A DNA stretch of 64,000 nt from Pseudomonas sp. Irchel 3A7 (GTDB lineage: Bacteria; Pseudomonadota; Gammaproteobacteria; Pseudomonadales; Pseudomonadaceae): assembly GCF_900187565.1 (NCBI RefSeq), contig NZ_FYED01000014.1:62001-126000 (forward strand). Direction: 5' to 3'. The notes beneath the pieces were generated by a model. It did no database searches and was not told the origin of the DNA. It was given only the letters and a program-made list of their open reading frames with translations. A program made the translations under genes and the position numbers. Positions 42,911 to 51,258 of the stretch are shown piece after piece. How positions within the stretch are numbered: the stretch's first letter is position 1; each line of letters starts with the position of its first letter.

Positions 42911-45325
42911 TCAGAAATCGATGGTGGCCGACAGCAGCAGGGTGCGTGGTGAACCTTGGGAGAACGCCCCGTAGGAGGCGACGCCCGACCAATATTCGCG
43001 GTCGAGCACGTTCTGCACGGTGGCGCGGAATGTGGTCGGTCGATCCGCGATGCGAGTGGCATAGCGCGCGCCGACATCGAAGCGGGTCCAGGCATCGAGT
43101 TCCTGGGTATTGGCCTGGTTCACGTACTGGCTGCCGGTATAGATCGCACCACTGGTCAGTGTCAGCCCTTCGACAGCCGGGGTATCCCACTCGGCCCAAA
43201 GGTTGGCCTGAACCTCCGGGACACCGACGGGTTTATTGCCACGGTTGGCGGCAACGCCGGTGCTGGTCAGTTCCCCATCGAGCAGGGTCACACCACCGAT
43301 CAGGCGCGTGCGCGGGGTCATCTGGCCGGACATGTTCAGCTCTACGCCACGGTTGCGCTGCTCGCCCTGTACCGAGAACACCCCGGACGACAGCTCACCG
43401 CTGGGTTTCTTGATCTGGAACAGGGCCAGTGTGGACATGAGGTTGCCGTAGTCGACCTTGACCCCGACTTCCTGTTGCCGGGAGACGTAAGGTGAAAAAA
43501 TCTCCCCCGCGTTCGAAGCGGCGGACGGTGCGACATCGCCCTTGCTCAAGCCTTCGATGTAGTTGTAGTAGAACGACACGTGGTCCCAGGGTTTGGCGAC
43601 GATACCGAACAGCGGCGTGGTATCGCTTTTGTCGTAGGAGGTGGTGACGGCCCCGGCCGCATTGTAGTTGTCGGACTTGATGTTCTGTTGGCGCAAACCG
43701 ACGGTGACTTGCAAGCGCTCGTCCAGCACCGAAAGGGTATCGGCCAATGCCACACCGGACAGTTCGCTCTCGGAGATTGTCGGCGTATCCGGTTTGGCGA
43801 TAGAGGGCTTGGGGCGATGGACCGGATGGTAGATGTTCGACAGTATGGCCGGGCCGGAAATGATGCCTCGGGACAACTCATCGCGATAACGGGTGACTTG
43901 CAGGGCGGTACTGTGACTGACCGGCCCGGTGTCGAAGCGCAGGCGGGCACCGGCGTCGACCGTGTAACGCTGCACTTCGAACTTGTAGTAGCCGGGGGTT
44001 GAAGAGGTGTAGCCGGCGGCGTTGATGATGGTCGGGGTTTGATCGGACATGCGCGCTACATCCGATTTGCCGCCACCGGCGTGGGCGAATAGGGTCAGGG
44101 CATCGTTGACGTCGTATTCACCACCGAGCAGCGCCGATTTGTCACGGGTTTCGGACCAGCCCCAGTCCTGGCTCACGTTGCTGCGGCCATTGGCGGCGGA
44201 GGGAATCTGCACGCCGGGCGCGATCAGAAACGGTCGGGACGCGGCGTCGAATTGTTCTTTCTGGTTGATCAGGTCCAGGGTGGTCCGCAGGCGATCACCC
44301 TGATAGTCCAGGGAGAGGGCGCCGATGCCGACCTCCCGGGATTGATCGTCGATGGGCGTATCGCCTTGCTGGACGCTGCCGTTGATCCGCACACCGAAGC
44401 GGCGCTCCTCACCGAAGCGCCGACTGACGTCGATGTGACCGCCGAGTTGCGAATCCATGGCGTAACTGGCGGTGAATCGGGTCAAATCCTCGTCCAGAGA
44501 GCGCTTGGGTACCACGTTGATGACGCCGCCGACAGCACTGTTGGGCGACATGCCATAGAGCAGGCCCCCGGGGCCTTTGACCACTTCGATGCGTTCGGCG
44601 TACTCGGTGAACACCCGGTAGTTGGAAGCCACGCCGTACACACCGTCGAACGCCAGTTCACCGAGATTGCCTTCGCCGACGGGAAAGCCGCGGATGAAGA
44701 ATGAATCGACAATGCCGCCAGTCTGGCCCGTGGAGCGCACGGAAGAGTCACGCTCCAGCACATCGCCCACGGTAACCGCCTGTTGATCCTTGATCATCGC
44801 CGAGGTGTAGCTGCTGATGCTGAAGGGCGCGTCCATCACATCCGTATTGCCCAGCATGCCCAGGCGCGCTCCGCTGGCGACCTGACCGCCCGGGTACACG
44901 GGTGGCAAGCTGCCGCTGCGTCGGTCGATGCCGTCGACGGTGGTTTCCTCCAGCGTCACCCGGCGTGCCACCAACGTATAGCTGCCGTCGTCGCGCGCCA
45001 CCATGTCCAGGCCACTGCCGGCCAGCAAGCGGGTGACGGCTTCCTGTGTGGAGTAAGAGCCGGAAAGTCCCGGGCTGATCAAGCCTTCGGTCAAGGCGGG
45101 CTCGAACGACAGGGCAATGCCGGCGTCCACGGCAAAACTCGACAAGGTCGCGCCGAGCGGTCCGGGCGCAATGTTGTAGGCATGGATGGCGACAGCGTCC
45201 AGTTGCATGGCAGCAGCGACCAGGGCCAGCGGGCAAGTGGCAACGCTCAGGGCAAGGCTTAACAACACACTGCGAAAAACTGGCTTGAGCGGATGATCCG
45301 GACGCAGGGGCCGTGCAACGAGCAT
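42911..45325 (-). CDS. TonB-dependent siderophore receptor with signalling (STN) domain
   Basis: An 804-residue outer-membrane receptor. After the signal peptide comes an STN (secretin/TonB N-terminal) domain, about residues 50-120 (YNIAPGPLGATLSSFAVDAGIALSFEPAL), which binds a FecR-type anti-sigma protein. The plug domain includes VVKGPGGLLYGMSPNSAVGGVINVVPKR, and the barrel ends in an aromatic residue (LSATIDF). It lies just downstream of fecR- and fecI-like genes, so it is a transducer that both imports and senses its ferric siderophore. The ligand is unknown. Confidence 0.93.
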   Translation of the reverse strand: MLVARPLRPDHPLKPVFRSVLLSLALSVATCPLALVAAAMQLDAVAIHAYNIAPGPLGATLSSFAVDAGIALSFEPALTEGLISPGLSGSYSTQEAVTRLLAGSGLDMVARDDGSYTLVARRVTLEETTVDGIDRRSGSLPPVYPGGQVASGARLGMLGNTDVMDAPFSISSYTSAMIKDQQAVTVGDVLERDSSVRSTGQTGGIVDSFFIRGFPVGEGNLGELAFDGVYGVASNYRVFTEYAERIEVVKGPGGLLYGMSPNSAVGGVINVVPKRSLDEDLTRFTASYAMDSQLGGHIDVSRRFGEERRFGVRINGSVQQGDTPIDDQSREVGIGALSLDYQGDRLRTTLDLINQKEQFDAASRPFLIAPGVQIPSAANGRSNVSQDWGWSETRDKSALLGGEYDVNDALTLFAHAGGGKSDVARMSDQTPTIINAAGYTSSTPGYYKFEVQRYTVDAGARLRFDTGPVSHSTALQVTRYRDELSRGIISGPAILSNIYHPVHRPKPSIAKPDTPTISESELSGVALADTLSVLDERLQVTVGLRQQNIKSDNYNAAGAVTTSYDKSDTTPLFGIVAKPWDHVSFYYNYIEGLSKGDVAPSAASNAGEIFSPYVSRQQEVGVKVDYGNLMSTLALFQIKKPSGELSSGVFSVQGEQRNRGVELNMSGQMTPRTRLIGGVTLLDGELTSTGVAANRGNKPVGVPEVQANLWAEWDTPAVEGLTLTSGAIYTGSQYVNQANTQELDAWTRFDVGARYATRIADRPTTFRATVQNVLDREYWSGVASYGAFSQGSPRTLLLSATIDF

Positions 45326-45370
45326 GAATGGATGACCCTATGGACGAGGTAGTAAAGGTTGTTCCTTTCT

Positions 45371-45400
45371 TTGCCAGCCGAGATCAAAAAAAGTATCACC
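45371..45400 (-). promoter_or_regulatory. Shared receptor promoter block, copy 1
   Basis: On the minus strand this reads GGTGATACTTTTT, then 17 bases ending CTGGCAA. It recurs before the second receptor gene at 48468-48497 with the same internal spacing, and both copies end exactly 45 bases before the start codon. It is probably recognised by the ECF sigma factor encoded here or by a linked activator. Confidence 0.6.
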
Positions 45401-45426
45401 TGCGCGGCGATTTTTTTTGCCTGAGG

Positions 45427-46404
45427 TCAGGCGGGAGAAAGCGTCACCCAGTAACCACTCAAGTGGCCGGTGACGAGCACCGGGTAGGTTTGCGCCAGCA
45501 TGTTCAGCGTGCGCTGGGTATCGTTGATGGGAAATGCGCCGGAAATGCGCACATCGGCAATGGCCGGATCGCAGCGCACGAAGCCTCTGCGATAGCGCGC
45601 CAATTCGGCAACGAAATCCGCCAGCCGCATCTTGTCGGCCATCAGCATGCCTTGGGTCCAGGCACCCACGTGGCGATCTGTCGCCATGACCTGGCCAAAG
45701 GCCTGTGATGAGAAATCCGTACGCTGTCCCGCGTTGATGATCATCGGCGCTGCATGGCTGCTCTGTGCCAATTCAACCCGCACAGCACCTTCCAGTACGG
45801 CGAGCTGGGTGCGGGGCATCAGTTCGCGAACGGTGAATCGTGTGCCCAGGGCCTGCATCCGGCCCTGGCGGGTGGTGACCAGAAAGGGGCGGGCCAGCGG
45901 TGAAACATCCGGCGCGGTCTGTACCAGTATTTCACCTGCGCGCAAGTTGATGAGTCGCTGATTGGCGTCGAACAGCACGTCGATGGCCGTGTCGGTATTG
46001 AGGGTGATCTGCGAGCCGTCGGCCAGGGTCAACTCGCGGCGCTGACCCACGGCGGTGCGGTAGTCCGCCGACCATTGCTGCGATTGCGCCAGGTGCCAGC
46101 TGCCCCAACCGGCAGGGACCGCCGCCAGCAGCAGGGCCAGTTTGCCCAGGGCCGCGCGACGTTCGGGACTGCTCGGGCGATCCAGTGCCGACATCGCCAG
46201 TGAGGGAGGCAACCCGTCGAGCTTGCTTTGCAGTAACTGCGCGCGGGCCCAGGCCCGATCACGTTCAGGGCTGCTGACCTTCCAGCATTCCCATTCGGCG
46301 CGTTCGGTATCGCTGAGGTCGTTTTCACTCAGCCGCATCAACCACTCGGCGGCCTCTTCGAGAACTTCGGGGTCGAGCGGCGGTTCATTGCGGCGGGTGA
46401 ACAT
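45427..46404 (-). CDS. FecR-type anti-sigma / sigma regulator
   Basis: A 325-residue inner-membrane protein. The cytoplasmic N-terminus (EAAEWLMRLSENDLSDTERAEWECW) binds the sigma factor. One transmembrane helix lies near residue 88-104 (LALLLAAVPAGWGSWHLA). The periplasmic FecR domain follows (VGQRRELTLADGSQITLNTDTA), and a C-terminal STN-like segment (VRISGAFPINDTQRTLNMLA) contacts the receptor. The start codon immediately follows the sigma-gene stop. It relays siderophore binding from the receptor to the sigma factor. Confidence 0.93.
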   Translation of the reverse strand: MFTRRNEPPLDPEVLEEAAEWLMRLSENDLSDTERAEWECWKVSSPERDRAWARAQLLQSKLDGLPPSLAMSALDRPSSPERRAALGKLALLLAAVPAGWGSWHLAQSQQWSADYRTAVGQRRELTLADGSQITLNTDTAIDVLFDANQRLINLRAGEILVQTAPDVSPLARPFLVTTRQGRMQALGTRFTVRELMPRTQLAVLEGAVRVELAQSSHAAPMIINAGQRTDFSSQAFGQVMATDRHVGAWTQGMLMADKMRLADFVAELARYRRGFVRCDPAIADVRISGAFPINDTQRTLNMLAQTYPVLVTGHLSGYWVTLSPA

Positions 46405-46920
46405 TCATTCCACCAGCATCAGGCACTGCACGAAAGCCTGTTTCATGTAGCGCTTGACCGTGATCAGCGAGACGTTCAGCTGTTTGGCGATATCGTCGTA
46501 TTTCAGGCCACCGATCTGCGACAGCAGAAATGCGCGCTTGACCAGCGGAGGAAGGGTGTCGAGCATCGCGTCGATTTCGTGCAGGGTCTCCAGCACCATG
46601 AAACGTAATTCAGGCGATGGCACTTGCGGGGCGGGCAGGTGCGTGAGTGCATCCAGGTAGGCGCGTTCCAGTGCCTTGCGCTGATACCAGTTGACCAGAA
46701 TGCCCTTGGCCACGCAGCTCAGGTAGGCTCGGGGCTGCTCGATGGCGGTGACCTGGGAGGCGAGTATGCGAGTGAAGGTGTCCTGCGCCAGATCCGCCGC
46801 ATCCATGGCGTTACCCAGCTTTTTCTTCAGCGTGGCATACAGCCAGCCATGATGACCGTTGTACAGGGCCTCGATCACGCGCAGATGATTATCGTTGTTC
46901 GCGGGCAGGATTTCGCTCAT
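46405..46920 (-). CDS. FecI-type ECF RNA polymerase sigma factor
   Basis: A 171-residue ECF sigma factor. Region 2 includes DAADLAQDTFTRIL and region 4 VKRAFLLSQIGGLKYDDIAKQLNVSLITVKRYMKQAF. The family drives transcription of TonB receptor genes in response to ferric siderophores. A Fur-box-like palindrome lies 20 bases upstream of the start, so iron should repress it. Its likely targets are the two receptor genes that share an upstream block. Confidence 0.93.
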   Translation of the reverse strand: MSEILPANNDNHLRVIEALYNGHHGWLYATLKKKLGNAMDAADLAQDTFTRILASQVTAIEQPRAYLSCVAKGILVNWYQRKALERAYLDALTHLPAPQVPSPELRFMVLETLHEIDAMLDTLPPLVKRAFLLSQIGGLKYDDIAKQLNVSLITVKRYMKQAFVQCLMLVE

Positions 46921-46940
46921 GGCTGCAGTTTTTTTTGCAA

Positions 46941-46957
46941 TTGAGAAGTATTCCCAA
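46941..46957 (-). promoter_or_regulatory. Fur-box-like palindrome before the sigma gene
   Basis: TTGAGAAGTATTCCCAA is a near-perfect dyad (TTGRGAA, three bases, TTCYCAA) like the TGAGAAT-N-ATTCTCA core of Fur sites. It lies 20 bases upstream of the sigma-factor start codon, where bound Fur would block transcription or initiation. Confidence 0.65.
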
Positions 46958-47025
46958 TGCTAATTGACAACTCGCCTGTGAAGCAAGCGGGATTCGGTAT
47001 CCCGTATTCAATCCAGGCGCCTTGA

Positions 47026-48270
47026 TCAATCCCCGCATGGGTCGCGATTGGGGTGCGCGCCCACGGGCCGGTATCGCAAGGCGACAATGGGAAGCAGTGC
47101 CACCGCATAAGCCAGACAAACGAACAGATAGGTGTACTGCAAGCCATAGACCTGGCTGAGCAGTCCACCGGCCGAAATGCCCGCAATCGAAGCGAATTGC
47201 GCGGTGCCCTGGGCAATCCCCAGCACGTGGCCCTGTCGTGAGCTGTCGGCGGTTTTCGAGATCAGGGACATCAGTACCGGTGTGGTGGCCCCCAGCAGCA
47301 CCCCCCAGATGAAATAGGCAGCGACAAACACCATGGCGTTGCGTGTGACACCGGCCACCGCGGTCAGGGCAATGCAGCCGATGACGATGTAACTGATGCG
47401 CTGCAGGGTGTCTTGCTGGCTGCGGTGTTCAAAGTAGCGTGACCAGGCCGTCGCCGAAAGAATGAAACCCAGTGCCAGCAAGCCGTAGCACAGGCCGACG
47501 ACCGAATTGCTGACCTCGAATATCGAGCTGACGTACAACGAGAACGCTGTCTGGGGCAGCATCCGCGCCAACAGCAGAATGCCCATGACGCACAGCAACG
47601 ACAATAACGGTGATCCTTGCCAGACGCTGCCTGTCCGATCAGCCTTGGCCGGGGTCTGGGCGGCCGGTGTTTTCTTCACCGGCGGCACATCCGGCAATGT
47701 CACGGCGGCCACCACGGTGCAAATCGCGCACAGTGCCGAAGCGATGATGTTGATCCAGAAGAACGTCGCGTAATCGAGGATCAACCCGCCGACCACCGCG
47801 CCCAGCAACGAACCGACGTTGGTCGATATCTGCAGGATCGCAAACAGCCGCGCCCGCCGCGAAGGCGCTTCGATACTCACACCGTAAGCCTGTGCCGGGG
47901 CGATATACCCGGCGAAGGCACCTTGCAGGAATCGCAGGACCAGGATGACCCAAATGTCACCGGACAGTGCCAGCCCAAGCTGGGTCAACGACAAGCCGGC
48001 AAGGGCACGGATCATCATCAGCTTGTGGCCGTAGCGATCACCGATACGGCCCCAGAATGCGCTGGTCAGAATGATGCCCAGCATCGGCCCGACGTACACG
48101 GCGATGCTGGCGAAGCTGAAAACCGACTCCGAGGACGTCAGCCCACGCAGGTGGACGGGCCAGAACGGCCCGCTCATTTCCATCGCGCCCATGGAGATGA
48201 GCTGGATCGCGAACAGAAGATAAATCAGGATTCTTACATTCGAACCCTGGATGACACCTGCATGGGACAT
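47026..48270 (-). CDS. MFS transporter, MdtG-like, possibly siderophore-related
   Basis: A 414-residue twelve-helix transporter of the drug:H+ antiporter group. LTSAFWGRIGDRYGHKLMMI is the loop 2-3 motif, and FLQGAFAGYIAPAQAYGV the motif of the fifth helix. It lies between the sigma factor and the second receptor. Such MFS genes in siderophore loci may export a siderophore or import one across the inner membrane; here a binding-protein ABC importer is also present, so export or recycling is more likely. Confidence 0.85.
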   Translation of the reverse strand: MSHAGVIQGSNVRILIYLLFAIQLISMGAMEMSGPFWPVHLRGLTSSESVFSFASIAVYVGPMLGIILTSAFWGRIGDRYGHKLMMIRALAGLSLTQLGLALSGDIWVILVLRFLQGAFAGYIAPAQAYGVSIEAPSRRARLFAILQISTNVGSLLGAVVGGLILDYATFFWINIIASALCAICTVVAAVTLPDVPPVKKTPAAQTPAKADRTGSVWQGSPLLSLLCVMGILLLARMLPQTAFSLYVSSIFEVSNSVVGLCYGLLALGFILSATAWSRYFEHRSQQDTLQRISYIVIGCIALTAVAGVTRNAMVFVAAYFIWGVLLGATTPVLMSLISKTADSSRQGHVLGIAQGTAQFASIAGISAGGLLSQVYGLQYTYLFVCLAYAVALLPIVALRYRPVGAHPNRDPCGD

Positions 48271-48467
48271 GAGTCAGTCTCGGTGGTTAAACGGCATCAG
48301 GCGTGAGGTTCAAAATGCCCTCGGTGCAGGGCGCCATCGCCGCAATCGCGGATCAGCAGACTACGTGCTTTGTGATCAGGGGAAAACAGCTCCCTGGTAT
48401 TTCGCTGACGGATTTCCAACCCGATATCGCACGACAGATAAGATCTGGAAAAAATAAAACTCAGGGG

Positions 48468-48497
48468 GGTGATACTTTTTCGCAGGTCGACTGGCAA
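48468..48497 (+). promoter_or_regulatory. Shared receptor promoter block, copy 2
   Basis: GGTGATACTTTTT followed by CGCAGGTCGACTGGCAA. It matches copy 1 at 24 of 30 positions by eye and ends 45 bases before the start codon of the second receptor gene, the same distance as copy 1. Confidence 0.6.
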
Positions 48498-48542
48498 TAG
48501 GAGTGATTACCATTTTCCCTTGCTGAAAAGGATCCTTACGTC

Positions 48543-50780
48543 ATGTCTGTTGCAAGTCGACCTTGCGGTGAGTGCGCGTTATCGCTCGCAATCCGCACCG
48601 CCACGCTGAGTTTCGTTTTGGTCGCAGGAAGCGCCAACGCCTGGGCCGCCGCCCCCGAGCAGGAGGCTCCCGCCGACAAGACCTCGAACAGTTCGGCGGT
48701 GCCGCTGGCCGATGACACTGCTGCCGGGTTGACCCTCGGTGTGACCAACATTGACGGTGTCTACAATGGCCCGACCGCACTCCCGCCCGTGCTGGCCGGT
48801 GGTCAGGTTGCCCGTGGCGCCCGCTTGGGAATGTTGGGCAACAAGGACGTAATGGACACACCTTTCAGTGTCACCAGCTACACCGCCAAAACCTTGGCCG
48901 ACCTGCAAACGGTAACCGTGGCCGATGCCCTGGAGCGAGACCCTTCCGTGCGCTCCACCGGCCAGACAGGTGGCATCGTCGACTCGTTTTTCATTCGCGG
49001 ATTTGCGGTAGGCGAGGGCAACCTTGGCGAACTGGCCTACGATGGCGTGTATGGCGTGGCGCCCAATTACCGGGTGTTCACCGAATACGCCGAACGTGTC
49101 GAAGTGCTCAAGGGACCGGGTGCCCTGATGTACGGGATTTCGCCCAACAGCGGTGTCGGCGGGGTGATCAATATCGTTCCCAAGCGGCCGCTGGCCGAAA
49201 GCCTGACCCGCTTTACCACCAGCTATGCGTCGGACTCCCAAGTGGGGGGACACCTGGACATCAGCCGTCGATTCGGCGCCGAGAACCAGTTCGGCGTGCG
49301 CTTCAACGGCGGCCTGCAGGGTGGAGACACCGCCGTTGACAACCAGGAGCGAGATCTCAATATCGGTGCCATCGCGCTCGATTACCAAGGGGATCGGTTG
49401 CGCCTGAACCTCGACTTCATCAGCCAGAAAGAAAGCTTTGATGCTGCCTCGCGGCCATTCACCGTCGCGCCCGGCATTGACATCCCGTCTGCCCCGAATG
49501 GTCGTACCAACGTGTCGCAGGAGTGGGGATGGTCGGACACCCGGGAGCAGTCGGCGTTGCTGGGTGGCGAGTATGACCTGACGGATGCGGTCACTGTATT
49601 TGCCCATGCCGGTGGCGGACGATCAGACGTCAAGCGGCTGTCCGACCAGGTGCCGAGAATCCTCAACGACGCAGGCGATACCAGCAACATTCCGGGTTAC
49701 TACAAATTCAACGTCGATCGTTCGACAGCCGATGTAGGGGTTCGCGGCGTATTCGCCACCGGTCCCGTTACCCACACGACCACGCTGATGGCGACCCGGT
49801 ATCAGGACGAACTGTCGAGGGGAATCACCAACGGAACGGACATCCGCTCGAACATTTACCATCCGGTGGATGTGCCCAGGCAGTTCATCAGCGCGCCAAA
49901 GGTGCTGCGCATCTCCGAGTCGGATTTGTCCGGCGTTGCACTGACCGACACGCTGTCGGTGCTGGATGACCGTCTGCAGTTGACCTTGGGCGTGCGCCGC
50001 CAGGACATCGAGTCGCGTAACTACAATGCGGCCGGTTCGGTGAGTTCCCGATATGACGACAGTGCCACGACCCCGCTGGTCGGCGTGGTGGTCAAGCCCT
50101 GGGAAGACGTCTCGTTTTACTACAACTACGTCGAAGGCTTGAGCAAAGGTGATATCGCGCCGGGAACGGCGGCCAACGCCGGCGAGACGTTCGCACCTTA
50201 TGAGTCGAAGCAGCATGAGATCGGCGTCAAGTATGAGCACGGCACGTTCATGACCACGCTGGCGCTGTTCCAGATCGAGAAGCCCAGTGGCGAAATCGGC
50301 GCGGGCAACGTGTTCTCGGTACAGGCTGAGCAACGTAACCGCGGCGTGGAGCTGAGTATCTACGGTGAAGTGGCACCGGGCACGCGCTTGATGGGCGGTG
50401 TGACGCTACTCGATGGCGAACTGACGGATTCGGCCACCGCCGCGAACCGTGGCAACAAGCCTGTGGGGGTGCCTGACGTACAAGCCAACCTCTGGGCTGA
50501 ATGGGATACCCCGTGGATCGAGGGCTTTACCCTCACTGGCGGTGCGATCTACACCGACCGCCAATTCGTCAATCAGGCCAATACCCAGGAGCTGGATGCC
50601 TGGACCCGCTTCGACGCGGGGGCTCGCTACGCTACCAGGATCGAAGGTAGGCCTACGACATTCCGGGCCACGGTGCAGAACGTCTTCGATCGCGAGTACT
50701 GGTCGGGCGTTGCCTCTTATGGTGCGTTCTCTCCGGGTTATCCGCGCACGCTGCAATTGTCGGCCACGGTCGATTTCTGA
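48543..50780 (+). CDS. TonB-dependent siderophore receptor (no signalling domain)
   Basis: A 745-residue outer-membrane receptor closely related to the one at 42911 through plug and barrel; both contain GGIVDSFFIRGF and the segment QVARGARLGMLGN or QVASGARLGMLGN. It lacks the STN domain: the signal peptide is followed by about 55 residues of linker, then the plug. AEYAERVEVLKGPGALMYGISPNSGVGGVINIVPKR-type plug sequence and the terminal F support function. It probably imports the same or a related ferric chelate without signalling. A strong hairpin follows its stop. Confidence 0.92.
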   Translation: MSVASRPCGECALSLAIRTATLSFVLVAGSANAWAAAPEQEAPADKTSNSSAVPLADDTAAGLTLGVTNIDGVYNGPTALPPVLAGGQVARGARLGMLGNKDVMDTPFSVTSYTAKTLADLQTVTVADALERDPSVRSTGQTGGIVDSFFIRGFAVGEGNLGELAYDGVYGVAPNYRVFTEYAERVEVLKGPGALMYGISPNSGVGGVINIVPKRPLAESLTRFTTSYASDSQVGGHLDISRRFGAENQFGVRFNGGLQGGDTAVDNQERDLNIGAIALDYQGDRLRLNLDFISQKESFDAASRPFTVAPGIDIPSAPNGRTNVSQEWGWSDTREQSALLGGEYDLTDAVTVFAHAGGGRSDVKRLSDQVPRILNDAGDTSNIPGYYKFNVDRSTADVGVRGVFATGPVTHTTTLMATRYQDELSRGITNGTDIRSNIYHPVDVPRQFISAPKVLRISESDLSGVALTDTLSVLDDRLQLTLGVRRQDIESRNYNAAGSVSSRYDDSATTPLVGVVVKPWEDVSFYYNYVEGLSKGDIAPGTAANAGETFAPYESKQHEIGVKYEHGTFMTTLALFQIEKPSGEIGAGNVFSVQAEQRNRGVELSIYGEVAPGTRLMGGVTLLDGELTDSATAANRGNKPVGVPDVQANLWAEWDTPWIEGFTLTGGAIYTDRQFVNQANTQELDAWTRFDAGARYATRIEGRPTTFRATVQNVFDREYWSGVASYGAFSPGYPRTLQLSATVDF

Positions 50781-50792
50781 CGCAGACGTGAA

Positions 50793-50817
50793 GGGGGCTA
50801 CGGCCACGGGAGCCCCC
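50793..50817 (+). terminator. Hairpin after the second receptor gene
   Basis: GGGGGCT, 11-base loop, AGCCCCC, then ATTGAACATTT. It starts 12 bases after the receptor stop and precedes the Fur-like gene; it is a probable terminator or attenuator. Confidence 0.6.
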
Positions 50818-50846
50818 ATTGAACATTTCTGAAAAGGAGTATTCGC

Positions 50847-51221
50847 ATGTTGAACAACTCAGGCTCAGTATCGGCCATCGCACCTCAACCCTTCCAGGCG
50901 ACCCATCAACTCGCCTTGGAACACGATCGCAGGGCCAATGAACATATTCGAGAGTTGCTTCGCTGCTATGGACTGCGTGCCAGTCTGATCCGTTTCAAAG
51001 TGATCAATGCGTTGGTCATTGCCACTTTGGGCTGACGTTCCATTGGCGTGCGCGGGGTGCATGCCTCTCTGGAGTCGTTCTCTGCCGAGCTTGCGTTCAT
51101 CAGCGTTCGTGAAGTGCTCAAGCGTTTGTGCGATGAGGGTGTGATTCAGTTCCAGGAAGACAAGAGCTATCGCTTCACCACTGAAGCCTGGGCAATGCTC
51201 CACCCGCATCTGGATGACTAG
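50847..51221 (+). pseudogene. Fur-like winged-helix regulator interrupted by in-frame TGA
   Basis: The frame from ATG 50847 reads MLNNSGSVSAIAPQPFQ and continues into a Fur-type winged helix (RANEHIRELLRCYGLRASLIRFKVINAL). It meets TGA at 51033-51035, and the same frame then continues RSIGVRGVHASLESF, FISVREVLKRLCDEGVIQF and ends HPHLDD at 51221. The parts before and after the stop fit one 124-codon Fur-like protein lacking the metal-binding C-terminus, often annotated as an Fe/Zn uptake regulator. A single G-to-T change (GGA to TGA) would explain the break. Sequencing error or recoding cannot be excluded. Confidence 0.7.
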
Positions 51222-51227
51222 AGCAGT

Positions 51228-51250
51228 GGACCCGCCAGAACGACGGGTCC
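51228..51250. terminator. Bidirectional hairpin between convergent genes
   Basis: GGACCCG, 9-base loop, CGGGTCC. It lies between the Fur-like pseudogene and the convergent dipeptidase gene and could end transcription from both sides. Confidence 0.6.
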
Positions 51251-51258
51251 GAAGGGGA

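Noticed and set aside
51033..51035. TGA in the Fur-like gene as a selenocysteine codon
   Set aside because: No hairpin of SECIS type was recognised just after it, and the position suits Gly or Arg in a winged helix.
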